Source of the DNA: Drechslerella dactyloides
Lineage: Eukaryota > Ascomycota > Orbiliomycetes > Orbiliales > Orbiliaceae
Direction: 5' to 3'
NCBI GenBank assembly: GCA_020064725.1
Contig: JAGTWJ010000007.1
Location: 1,736,001-1,800,000, forward strand
DNA: 64,000 bases
Part shown: piece by piece, positions 45,410-55,126 of the stretch
How the letters are laid out: each line of letters starts with the position of its first letter
How positions within the stretch are numbered: the first letter of the stretch is position 1
Position numbers and translations under genes: made by a program
The notes under the pieces: generated by a model
Databases searched by the model: none
What the model saw: the letters and a program-made list of their open reading frames with translations, nothing else
Told to the model about the DNA's origin: nothing

Positions 45410-47221
45410 TTACTTGGCGGCACGTGACCGCTGGACTGCGGTTAGCATTTCTGCGGCAGCTGACGAGTCGGACTGCGGCTGGAGCAATTTGTTTCCGACG
45501 CCGACCAGGTAGGTGCCGACCACGACGGATGATATGACCAAACCGGCCTTCTTGGCTCTTGACGACCAAGTATCTCGTGCGTGGGCGTCGCCAGAAGCGT
45601 TCCCGTCCGCCTTCCTCAGAGCCTCGAGAATGGCAATGTCCTGTGCGGACAGCGGCTCTTCATCGGGCAGGGTGCCGCGTCTCCGGTCGTAGTAGCGGAG
45701 GGACGCGATAAGATCCGCTGGGGAGAGTTTGGGCGGATCTATGGCTGCACTAGGGGTTTCGGAGTTGGCAAGTTTGGCGTCTGGCGTCTGTTCGGATCCG
45801 GACGGGACGGCCAGCGTCTGAGCGCTGTTTGAGAGCTCGGTTGGTTCTGAACCGAGCGGGGTGTTACACGCAGGTGAAATTGGATCTACATTGTGCGAAG
45901 GAGGTAGGGATACAGCAGCTCCATGGTCAACCGCGCCGGTGACTTCTTCTTTCGTAGCGGCATTCAGTTCGGCTTCGTTGAAGCTTTCGACTGCAGCTGT
46001 GGATTTGGGTGGGTCCGTAGGCGTCTCGGTCCACTCCGGAACTTTCCCGTACAGCCCCTCATCTATATAGAAGTCTTCCCGTCCACGGATCGCGTCGATA
46101 TCATGCGTCGAGGCGGGTTCACCAACTTTGCCATCAACGGAGCCGAATGCGGTTTGTTCGCATTCTTCGCTGGAGAAACCTTCCTTCCGGGCGGGGACAT
46201 CGTCAACCGGTGTCTGAAATTGAGCAGGTGCAGCGTCTCCGCTGTCGGGCTGGGGCCCATGACTAAAATTAGCCTGCGATGGCTCGACGCCGGCAGCAGT
46301 GTCGGCCGTCTCGGACGTCACGCTGGCTTGCAGATGGCTTTGGGCGTTGCTGGTTTCGATCCCGGAGTGGAGATTGGCATCAGCTGGCGACGGCGTGGAT
46401 TGCTTCGGGACGCGTTTCAAGGTGATGTAATCGATTTCCGTGTCCTCATACGGGTCCTCGACGCGAGAAAAGACGGTGGTATTGGGGGGAGGGCGTGCGT
46501 GGGCTGCAGCTGGTGCAGCGTCTGGTGTAGCATCCGTTGCTGCAGCAGGAGATGCGGGATGTTCTGGAGACGGCTTCCTGGCAACGGGGTCACGAGGGTG
46601 CGGTTTTGACCGGGTGTATGGCTTGCTCATCTCGCGCAGTCTGGCGACGAGTGAGACGCGCAGGGCGGTAGCGGCGGCGATGGCCTGCTGGCGGGCGGGA
46701 GAAGCCCAGCGCTGCGCATGCTGTTCCCTGAGACTGGCGATGCGGTGGTAGAGATCGCTGAGGGAATGCTGGTGGTGGTGGAGGTGGAGCCGGGGTTGCT
46801 CGTGAGGGTGGGAGGGGTGATTGGAATGGCCATGCTGGTGCTTGGCGTGGTGGGTGCAGTCGGCCCAGCCGGACAGCCACGAGGCCGGATGGGGATGGCG
46901 ATGGCGGCTGTAGCAGTGCTGGTGGTGAAGCTGGTGGTGGAAGTGGTGGAGGTGGGAATGGTGCTGGGGGTGGTGGTGCTGGGGGCCGGTATCAGGATGC
47001 GCGGGGTCCGGGGCCTGGCGGGACGCGCGACGGACGAAGAAGACGAGGGAGCGACGGGGGGAGGAGGAGAGCAAGAAGAGGAGGCGGGCGGAGGAGGGGA
47101 CACGAGGGCGAGCGGGCGGCCGCATTGCTGGAACGGGCCTGAGCATGCGGCGATGGATCGAACGCGGGCACGAGGCGGCGGAGGAGGAGGTCGAGATGCG
47201 AGATGCGAGAGATGTCGTCAT
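45410..47221 (-). CDS. histidine-rich, C-terminally anchored protein, unknown function
   Basis: Not recognised. One open frame of 603 codons from the ATG at 47221. Residues 1-75 are Arg/Ser/Pro-rich and free of acidic residues (SSARLLFLLSSSPRRSLVFF), compatible with a mitochondrial presequence. Residues 82-168 contain 31 histidines, including pairs such as HHSHLHHFHHQLHH. Residues 200-550 are acidic, Ala/Pro/Ser-rich and probably disordered, with DTEIDYITLKRVPK and, near the end, LSPADLIASLRYYDRRRGTLP and LSAQDIAILEALRKADG. A single membrane span follows at about residues 560-582 (AGLVISSVVVGTYLVGVG) and a short tail. An alternative start at Met198 (46630) would drop the histidine block. The conserved-looking C-terminal part makes a real gene likely; the N-terminal part is less sure. 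Confidence 0.6.
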   Translation of the reverse strand: MTTSLASRISTSSSAASCPRSIHRRMLRPVPAMRPPARPRVPSSARLLFLLSSSPRRSLVFFVRRASRQAPDPAHPDTGPQHHHPQHHSHLHHFHHQLHHQHCYSRHRHPHPASWLSGWADCTHHAKHQHGHSNHPSHPHEQPRLHLHHHQHSLSDLYHRIASLREQHAQRWASPARQQAIAAATALRVSLVARLREMSKPYTRSKPHPRDPVARKPSPEHPASPAAATDATPDAAPAAAHARPPPNTTVFSRVEDPYEDTEIDYITLKRVPKQSTPSPADANLHSGIETSNAQSHLQASVTSETADTAAGVEPSQANFSHGPQPDSGDAAPAQFQTPVDDVPARKEGFSSEECEQTAFGSVDGKVGEPASTHDIDAIRGREDFYIDEGLYGKVPEWTETPTDPPKSTAAVESFNEAELNAATKEEVTGAVDHGAAVSLPPSHNVDPISPACNTPLGSEPTELSNSAQTLAVPSGSEQTPDAKLANSETPSAAIDPPKLSPADLIASLRYYDRRRGTLPDEEPLSAQDIAILEALRKADGNASGDAHARDTWSSRAKKAGLVISSVVVGTYLVGVGNKLLQPQSDSSAAAEMLTAVQRSRAAK

Positions 47222-48611
47222 GATCACGGCCAGCCATCCGCCCGCAGCCAGCCAGCAGCCAGCAGCCAGCGAGCAGCGGTGTTGTGGAGAGGTGCAAGGC
47301 GTCGGCTAATTGCCCAGCGAGCGCCGTCCGTCTGGCCATAGCAAAGCGTGCGGCGGATTGGACAAACGGAGCCCGTCTCGCCAGCTGGAGTGCTGCAAGT
47401 TGTACCGGTACCGTCGACAGCATCCCCGGCCGCCAGCTGCTGCTCTTTGGCCCATCCGCTTCATCTTGGCCCTCCTCCTCCTCCTCCTCCTTCTCCTCCT
47501 TCCTCTTCCCGACGTCTCGTCTTCGTCTTCTCGTCATTCTCCTCTCCTCCTCCCCGCTCGCCATCGTCATGTCATCAGCCCTTGTATCTTGCTCTTGCTG
47601 CTCCTCCTGCCAGTCATCGCGGTAGAATCCACCGAACGGTCGCTTGCCCGACGCTTTACCTTGATCAAGTGCTTGCTCACCCGCTTCTGACTAGCCCGAG
47701 TGTGCTGTCTGCGCTGTCCTTCGCTCGCTCTTCCCTGCTTGTGCTTGCCGGCAACAGGCGACAGGCACCAGACAGTCTCGCCACCTCTGCTTCTTTCGTC
47801 TTCTCCATCGTCGTCTTTCGTCGTCTTTCCTCTCCTCCCGTCACCCTGTCCCCGTGTCCGCCTGTGCTCTTCCTGCTTCGGTCTGTTTCTGATGCTGTAC
47901 CTCCCCGCCCGAGCCCGGCTGTCTGGTACATGTTCCCGTCCGCCCGCTGCCTCCTGCTCGGCATTCCTTTTTCCCTCACCTGATTGCGCCTGATTGCTTC
48001 GAATGCCCCCGTCCTGATGAACAAATTGGCCCGACTCATCACGACCCCCAGCTGCTACTCATCCTCATCCTCCTGCTCCTCCTCCTTCTTGTCCTCCTCC
48101 TCGTTCTCCTCCTCGCCCGCGATATAAAACAAATAGCCAATCTCCTGCCGCGGCCGCTTTCCGTCCTCGCACTCCTGCTCATTTGGAATCGCACCGCATC
48201 CGCCGCCGTTCGTCGTAATCCCGCCGCTCAGCCACCCAGCTCGGCGCAACACACAACACTTTCCGCCCACCCGCCCTTTTGCCACGCCGCAACCCATCGC
48301 CAACAAACCGTCTTCCTCCGTCTTCCTCTCGCTTCCTCCTCCTCTCCTCCTCCCGTTTGCATTTATCTGACCACCACCTCCACCACCTCTCATCCCCCCT
48401 ACCGCACTCTCTCCCTATCTATATCTCACTCTCACCCTCACTCTTTTCCCTCCCTCCTCCTCCTCCTTCTATCACCTGCTCTCTCCCTCTCCCTCTCCCT
48501 CTCCTCAACAATCCAATCCCCTCCATTGGGTTGAACATTCCTCGAGCCACTCAACCGCTCGCTTCAGCTGCTCCCGAGCTCGTTCTCTCACCCTCTCACC
48601 CTCTCTCTCTC
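47222..48611. other. divergent promoter with long CT-rich tracts
   Basis: Strongly pyrimidine-rich plus strand from about 47460 to 48600, with CTC runs at 47467-47505 and CCCTCT runs at 48477-48502. Open frames here are by-products of low stop density. It serves the histidine-rich gene and the next plus-strand gene. Confidence 0.55.
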
Positions 48612-50168
48612 ATGCCCAGCATGCATCCCCCCCAAACCACCACTCGGCCTCCCAGGTCTCCCCCCCGCAGCGGTCTCCATCCTCCGCCACCTAGGATAAT
48701 TGCTACGTCGTCGCCCTCGACAGCTTCTCCCGCCTCCCGACATCGCTACGGCTCCGACGTTCGCTACTCCGACGACTCCTACTCCCGTAGGAGCTACTAC
48801 TCCGACCCGGACTCCGTCGGCACCTACTCGACCTCTCCCACCGCCTCCTACGATGACGACGAAATCATCGCCGAAGAGCGTCGTGCAGCCGCTGCGTACG
48901 CCTATCACCACCACAACGCTCCCCTTCCCGAGCCGAAATACCAGGCCAAGCCCTCGTCTCCTCCGCTCTTCGCCCATCTCTTTCCCTCCACCCGTCGACT
49001 CACCATCAAGCACGACGACTCCTCCGATGGCAACATGAACCTCAGCATCGACACCAACATGTCGCATTCTTCCGAGCCTCCTCGCTGGATCACCCTCTTC
49101 CACATGAAGATGAACAACCTCAAGAACCGCGACATGATCTTGCGACGCTACGGCCGTGAATGCGGTCGCGAAGTCGTCAACTTTCGCCGCAAGTACTCGA
49201 AGCCTGCCTCCAGCCGGCCCAAGCTCGAACGCTCCCGAAGCAAGTTGATGAGCTCTCTCATGGGCAAATCCAGCGAACCCAAGGATCGATCGATTACCCG
49301 TCAGGACAGCGGCTACGAGTCCGCCGACGATGACGATGACGAAGACTTCTCCGACGTTGAGCGAAAAGACAATCATCACAATACGACCGCTGCTCCCGCC
49401 GACCAGTCCGTCCACTCTGGCATTCCGACCAACACCACCTTGCTCGAATTCTCAAACTACGCCCACGTCGACCTCAAGCGACGAGGAAGCAAAGGCAGCA
49501 AACGTTACGAGTTCGAATACTGGGGCAAAGCGTACGCGTGGAAGAGAAAGATCACCGTGTACGGTCAGGAGGAGTCCTGCTCATACTATCTTGTCAACGT
49601 TGCCACCAACAACATGATTGCTCACATTCGCCCCGACAACCTCTCTCCCAGCGAAGTCGCTGAGGAGCAAGCCAAGGGCGGCTTCGTCCCGCCGTCCACA
49701 ATGTGGCTCTGCGAGGACACCGACAACTCTGCCGTCAACTCATGTGATGTTGCCGAGTAAGTATACCCGCAATTTCCCGACGCTTGAACTTCAATGCCTT
49801 ACCGCATGAACCCTACTAACGCTCTTCCTCAAAGTGTTGTTGTCGCCACTGGCGTCTATGCTCTCATTGATGACTCCATTAAGAGAAAATTCTCCCGCCG
49901 CAAGAAGGTTGTGCAGCTCGTCCTGCCTACCATGCGCGGAAACACGGTCAAGATGAACATGGAGTATGTCGGACCGAAGCGCCTGATCGACCAAGTGTTC
50001 AACAGGCCCTCGAGCAGTCCACGAAAAAACAGCGCCACCGGTGCATCACTCAACCGACCTGCGAACCCAGTTCGCACCGCGAGTTCATTCCCTACGACAG
50101 GTGCTCTTGCAGCTGAGCGGGCCATCAGCCGCCCGACTGCACTGCGTGCAGCCAGCACGCGAGTTTAG
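48612..50168 (+). CDS. conserved-looking fungal protein of unknown function
   Basis: Not recognised. Exons 48612-49756 and 49835-50168; 492 residues from the ATG at 48612 (another in-frame ATG lies at 48621). The first 135 residues are Pro/Ser/Tyr-rich and disordered. A folded region begins at EPPRWITLFHMKMNNLKNRDMI and includes REVVNFRRKYSKP, a Ser/Asp/Glu insert, then a beta-rich block (KRYEFEYWGKAYAWKRKI, SYYLVNV, IAHIRPD, WLCED, VVVATGVYALIDDSIKRKF). Pairs of Arg/Lys and the strand pattern faintly recall tubby/LURP-like barrels, but that is speculation. The tail is basic and Ser/Pro-rich. The codon pattern and one clean intron support a real gene. Confidence 0.7.
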
Positions 50169-51080
50169 TTTCTTATACATGCTCTTGCTCACAGCTCCCA
50201 TTCTTTTGATAATGAATATCTCTTATAGAACTAATGATCATCTGCTATAATATTCCCCCTTGTCCTTATTTTCTTGTCTTGTCTTTCTTTTTTTTGTTCG
50301 GTTAATTCTGCTTTGTATTGTTGGCTCTTGCACCGGCGTCCAGCGTTGGCATTTTGATACTCTTCGTCGTCGCAAAACAGGCATCTTGCGCTCCTTCTCC
50401 GATGGTTATTTTTATCATCAATAATGTGATCTCAATCTCAATGGTCGTGAACGATACGGGTTAGGTAGGGTTATCAATAGGGGAGGCGCATCAGGGAGGC
50501 GCATTAGGAAGAGTCGTTCGTTATCTTTTCTTCTGGCTCGCGCTACCTTTGTGGCTTCTGTTTTGTCACCAGCAACGGTCGTTCACCGTCCGCTCTACAA
50601 ATTTGACACGTGCAGACAAAAAAGTGCGTGCGTCTCTGTGTTAATATGTCATTTTTTTTTCTGTTGCTGTTTCCGGAGTGGACCTGCGTCAGCGCTTCAG
50701 TTGGTCTCTCTTTTCTGTCCTTCACGAACTCTCTCACTATACCTCGGTGTACGCTTCTGTCTTTCCTTTGGCATTGTTTGGGGAAAATTACTTGGTGGGC
50801 GGCCGGTGATGCATAGCGCTCTCTTTTACCGTTTGGTATTTTCGTCATTTGGATGTATGTACAGCAGCATACTTCACAACTCTCTAATGACCATTTATGA
50901 TGACCGCACACAATGCATGACTACATGCAATGACCACATCTCAATGCATTTTTTTATCGATTGTGATCCGTGTACTACACGAACACGTTCCAAGAGCAAT
51001 CTGGGTATCCCGCTAGGCATTTCGCTTCTGAATACAAATATGTTGTCGGAATGTGGGTTGTGGAGACATGACGTTAGTAA
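50169..51080. other. convergent 3' flanks, T-rich
   Basis: T-rich sequence holding the 3' ends of two converging genes. A 10-base unit (ggaggcgcat) occurs twice at about 50482-50505. No gene recognised. Confidence 0.5.
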
Positions 51081-52780
51081 CTACTCGAGGTCTGCCATTC
51101 CGAGCTCCAATGCAAGCGCTAGCGTCAACTTTGCATGCTGCAACATGTGGTCGAAACTCAGGAACTCGATTTTATCCTCCGTGGTGTGAATCTTGTTGTC
51201 CGAGTATTGGAACTCGCTCTCAATCACAAACTGCACGCCAATGGATCAGTAAAAGGGATCACTGTATAAAAGTGCATGTAAAAAGTGCAGAAATTTGGTG
51301 GATCTGGTGGATCTGGTGAATTGTGCTCCTTACCGCGGATTGGTAGCCAGCCTTCGAGGCGGATGCGTGGTCGCTACAGGCATAACCACACTAAATTCTC
51401 CGGTTAGCTCGAAAATGTCTTGCTGTACGCCTCGGCCAACTGGCAGATGACCGCTTTTCTTTTTCGTGACTCTGTCTCACCTTTGTTTCGACGTAGGGAA
51501 TGTCACAGTAGGTCGCAATGACCGTTTTGATGAAGGCAGTCAAGCCGGGGTCTACGTAGTCCGTAATTACCCCAACGCTCTCGGGTTGGCCTGCGTCGAG
51601 GGTTTTCTTGACGTAACCAGTCATGTCCTGTTGCAGCATGGCGCCGACTTTGTATCCCAGTTCGCTGTACTTGGTGAAAATGGCTTGGCTGCCCAGGAGA
51701 CCTCCTTCCTCTGCGCTGTACCAGTGGAACTCGACTGCGATACGAAGCACCGTAATGTTAGTACAACGCTCATTATGAGTCATATCCGTCTCACGGGAGC
51801 TAAAAAGCGAACGGCAGGCGCATACCCGGATTCTTCAATGGGAGGGCCGCTTCGACCAGCACTCTAAACGCTTCGAGGATGGTGACAGTGCCTGATCCGT
51901 CATCGTCGGCGCCAGGGCTCCGAAGGAACATCGGAATGAGAAGATTGACCGAGTCCTGGTGGGCGCCTTTTCCGCAAAAAGAGTTAATATAAATTTGCAA
52001 CTGGATTGGTCTCGGGATACACAGGGTGAAGAGACGCTCGCGGCCGGAGTTGTAATCAGGTACGAAGGGGGGATCTGCCCACCAATCACGATCCTCGTGC
52101 TGCTGATGTTCTTGGCGGAATCGACGCCGGTAACATTCGCCTCGGCCGACGGCGGGACATGGGCGATGATGCTGTTTTGACCCCACGCGTGCGTGAAGGG
52201 GGCGACTGAGACCAGCGGGTTTGCCTTAGCGGTTCCGTTGACCTGCGAGAGCAGCCATCTCGAGCTCTCGGCACCGCTGGACGAGCGAAAGTAGCGAGTC
52301 CAGAACGAGGTGAACTTTTCAAGATGCTTCTGCATATTCGACTTGTCGAGCTTGGCCAGCAGCGGCTTGATTATCGCTTCATGCTGCGGCCCGGAGGGAT
52401 ATTTGTAGACGCGCTTGGATGCGATACTGATATACGACTCCTCATGATCGGTTATATCCATAAAGTTCACACCGGCCTAAGCATAACCACGGTCAGCGTC
52501 CCGAGCCTGAGAATCGCGTGGGAACAGCGTAGCGTAGTATAATGGGACGGACCCTCTTGAGATTCCATTTCTCCTGCTCGGTCACCCGCTTCGTGACGCC
52601 AGGCTCGAGCTCAATCACCCGTACTGCGGTATGGTCGACACCCAGGGAGCTCGCGACGTCCGTCTCGTCATGCTCGACGATGGGCTGCTGGTGCTGAGGC
52701 TGGCCAGCAACGTGCGGGTGAATGTGAGAGGCGGTCGCCGCCGCAGTAAACAGCGACAGAAGAAGGGCCGGTGAGCGCAT
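51081..52780 (-). CDS. lap1: secreted leucine aminopeptidase, family M28E
   Basis: Extracellular di-zinc aminopeptidase that trims peptides for nutrition. Exons 52780-52553, 52476-52083, 51966-51826, 51734-51481, 51390-51334, 51230-51081; 407 residues. Signal peptide MRSPALLLSLFTAAATASH and a propeptide with QQPIVEHDETD precede the enzyme. Zinc ligands and catalytic acid are in place: AHQDSVN (His), GADDDGSG (Asp), SAEEGGLLG (Glu-Glu), TDYVDPGL (Asp) and CSDHAS (His). Asn-X-Ser/Thr sites are present in VNGTAK and AKNISST. The fifth exon codes for 19 residues around CGYACSDHASASKAGY. A short tandem of ggatctggt lies in the last intron (51297-51318). Divergent from the STEEP1-like gene with 182 bases between starts. 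Confidence 0.93.
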
Positions 52781-52962
52781 CGCGAATGTTCGTTGCGAAC
52801 GGTTGGGCGGTTGGGCTGCAGGTTGCGGGTGGTCTCGAGCAAGCGAGCAAAGTGTCGTTGCGAACGAAGTACCGCGCGCAACATTTATGCTCGACACCCC
52901 CCAGCTCATCCCAGCCACCCACGCCTAATTCCATGGTCATATGATCGAATAAATTTCACAAG

Positions 52963-53674
52963 ATGGAGACGACGTCGTAAGTACCTGTTCTGACATAACT
53001 CCGACCTTGCTTCGCACGCGCGGATGGCTAAGAAGCGGCGCTGACTACCTTCTAGGATATGGACCTATCACTGCATTTGCAGCCATCTGATTCTCGCGAC
53101 GACCCGCGATATCTTCAAGCTGCCGCGTCGCCAAGCGCCAGGTCTCGATGGCGCAATCATCGTCCCTCTACCGCCACCACCTCGGTCCGCCGACTCGGAC
53201 AACGAAAGCGACGAGGATGAGGATGAAGACGAGGAGAATCTAGACAGCGAGCGGATGGAAATCGATCGCCGAGACCAAGCGCGACCTTCGGCGACGGCGG
53301 ACTCACGCGACGCAGCTCAAGCCGAACATCAGCAGCTCGGGAACGAAACCACGGACGACAACGACGACCTCGAGCCGAAGGATTACACGCTGCTGCTATC
53401 ATCGCTCCGCGACAAGAAACCATGTATCATTCGGAGGGAGGATGGCTTTGAGAAGCGCCTGCTGTGGAGATGTGGGAGATGCAGGCTGATATTTGGCTAC
53501 CAAATCTACGACGAAACCCTGGAGGAACTGAACGAGGAAGATAGCGACAAGAAGAGGGCGAAACGGAGATTGCCGGGAAAGAAATACTATGTCTACATTC
53601 TGCCGGGCGGGCTGACGACGGCTGCGGGAATGGGATCCCTGAAAGAAGCCGATCTCCAGCTTCTCAGTGACTGA
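52963..53674 (+). CDS. STEEP1 (CXorf56)-like protein
   Basis: Homologue of the STEEP1/CXorf56 family; in animals it promotes ER exit of STING, a protein that ascomycetes lack, so the fungal role is unknown. Exons 52963-52976 and 53056-53674; 210 residues. The first exon gives only METT and two bases of the next codon. The N-terminal motif YHCICSHLIL, with LPRRQAPGLDGA, and the C-terminal block YTLLLSSLRDKKPCIIRREDGFEKRLLWRCGRC (read in parts) are the family signature, with two cysteine pairs likely to bind zinc. Between them sits an acidic, disordered insert of about 60 residues (DNESDEDEDEDEEN) that animal proteins lack. The tail has a basic KKRAKRRLPGKK. Confidence 0.8.
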
Positions 53675-54076
53675 TGTCTGTATCTTGTACCAGTGTTATC
53701 CGATGCTTCAGCCTAGCCTTGAAGCCAAGCGCTGTAGGCTTCAGCTATCCTGGTCGTCATACTCAAGAATATGGATTACTTGTCCCTACGATAAGTATGG
53801 CTAGCCTATTCGAGATTGCGGAGCAGCTGCAGTTCTAAGCTGTCGAAATGAGGGTGGCGACGGTAAACAGTAAGATCGACCTTCATCTTGCTAGAGCGCA
53901 CAACACCAAAGGTGCTCAAGTGACCATTCTGTCGGTAAAGGCGTGACGGACCCAAAATATGTAGTGTACCCTACAGTGACGGCTGAAGGGGTTATATAGC
54001 GTACAGAATAAAAGGGCAAGCTCCAGGCTACGGACACCAAGTAAACAGAACTGAATGGAAGGATATGATTGGCCAA
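53675..54076. other. convergent 3' flanks
   Basis: 3' flanks of the STEEP1-like gene and of the myosin light chain gene. Nothing else seen. Confidence 0.5.
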
Positions 54077-54794
54077 CTAATTTGCGAGAACCATCTTGAC
54101 AAATTCTGCATTCGAATGGAAAAAACATCCGTCAGCATGACTGAACGTTAAGGATCGTGGGGATAATCGGCGTACCAAAGTAATCTACTTGATTGTTCTT
54201 GATCTCAACGCCCTTTAGCAATTCCGACACCTCTTCCTCCGTCAATCTCTCGCCCAGGGTGGTTAATACTACGGAACGTCAGTGTCTTATCGCATAGCAA
54301 GGACCATGAATGTCTGCTCGGGATGTGGCTGACCGTATTTGAGCTCGCCGACGCCTATAAATCCTGTCGAATCTTTATCGAATACCTGGAAGCCGCGGAC
54401 GTATTCTTCTGGGTCGCCAGGGTCGCGAAAGCCGCCGGGCCGGTTCAGGATTTTCAGAAAGGTCTCAAAGTCGACTGCAGCGGTTTGGAAAGAGAGCGGA
54501 AGTGAGCTGGTGGGAACGCAAAATTTTGGGGGGAATGCAGCGGCGAATGCGAAGGTAGGGACGGGGACGTACAGTCGGACTTGACGCTGCCGGCGAGCTC
54601 TTCGACCTCGGCGTTCGTTGGGTTCTGGCCGCAAGCTCGCAGAAGGTCGCCGAGAGACGAGATTGGGACGCGACCGGTGCCCTTCTTGTCGAAGAGAGCA
54701 AAGGCTTCCTTGTAGTTCGTGGTTGCAGCCTGGCAAGCTGTTAGACGTGCTAGCGGGAGGGAGAGCGGAAGAACGGGGTGAACTGCTTTACCAT
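54077..54794 (-). CDS. cdc4: myosin II essential light chain, Cdc4-type
   Basis: EF-hand light chain that binds IQ motifs of class II and V myosins and acts in septation and actin ring assembly. Coding exons 54794-54792 (the initiator ATG alone), 54729-54573, 54474-54334, 54268-54176, 54105-54077; 140 residues. Reads NYKEAFALFDKKGTGRVPIS, LGDLLRACGQNPT, FETFLKILNRPGGFRDPGDPEEYVRGFQVFDKDSTGFIG (in parts), LTTLGERLTEEEVSELL and ends EFVKMVLAN. Four EF-hands are recognisable; only the DKDSTGFIGVGE loop keeps a good calcium-binding pattern, as usual for this group. The GRVPI and NRPGGFRDPG signatures separate it from calmodulin. Divergent from the M3 peptidase gene, 332 bases between starts. Confidence 0.9.
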
Positions 54795-55126
54795 GTCTGT
54801 GGATGGGACAGGAACGCGATCGCGTGTCGAGTGCAGGTAGATTCGTAGACGATATGATCGATCGTGATGGTGATGATGATGGTGGTGGTGGGATGGGATG
54901 GGATGGAGTGGAGCGGAGAGGTCTGCCTTCTTGGGGGCGTGTTTACGCCACGACCGGTTGCTTGGTTGCGGCCAGCTGGTCGGTCCAACCGCAGCCGCGC
55001 GCGCCTGGCCATCCGCACTCCCATCCACCACATGCCAGCTCCCTTCTTGAGTGCAGAGACGCAAGGGAGCCCCGCCGCCATCTTACCCCGCCGCTCGATC
55101 AGGCATGCCAGCTGTAGCCGGCACGG
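54795..55126. other. divergent promoter with GAT/GGGAT repeats
   Basis: Upstream region shared by the light chain and peptidase genes. A simple-sequence tract of gatgatggtggtgg followed by three tgggA-type units lies at about 54863-54908. Confidence 0.6.

Noticed and set aside
46718..47341. Val/Met-rich open frame opposite the histidine-rich gene
   Set aside because: Reverse complement of histidine codons; no recognisable domain and it runs out of the gene.
48588..49415. Minus-strand open frame of 275 codons opposite the unknown gene
   Set aside because: Composition is the mirror of Ser/Pro/Asp-rich coding; the plus strand has a supported intron and a better protein.
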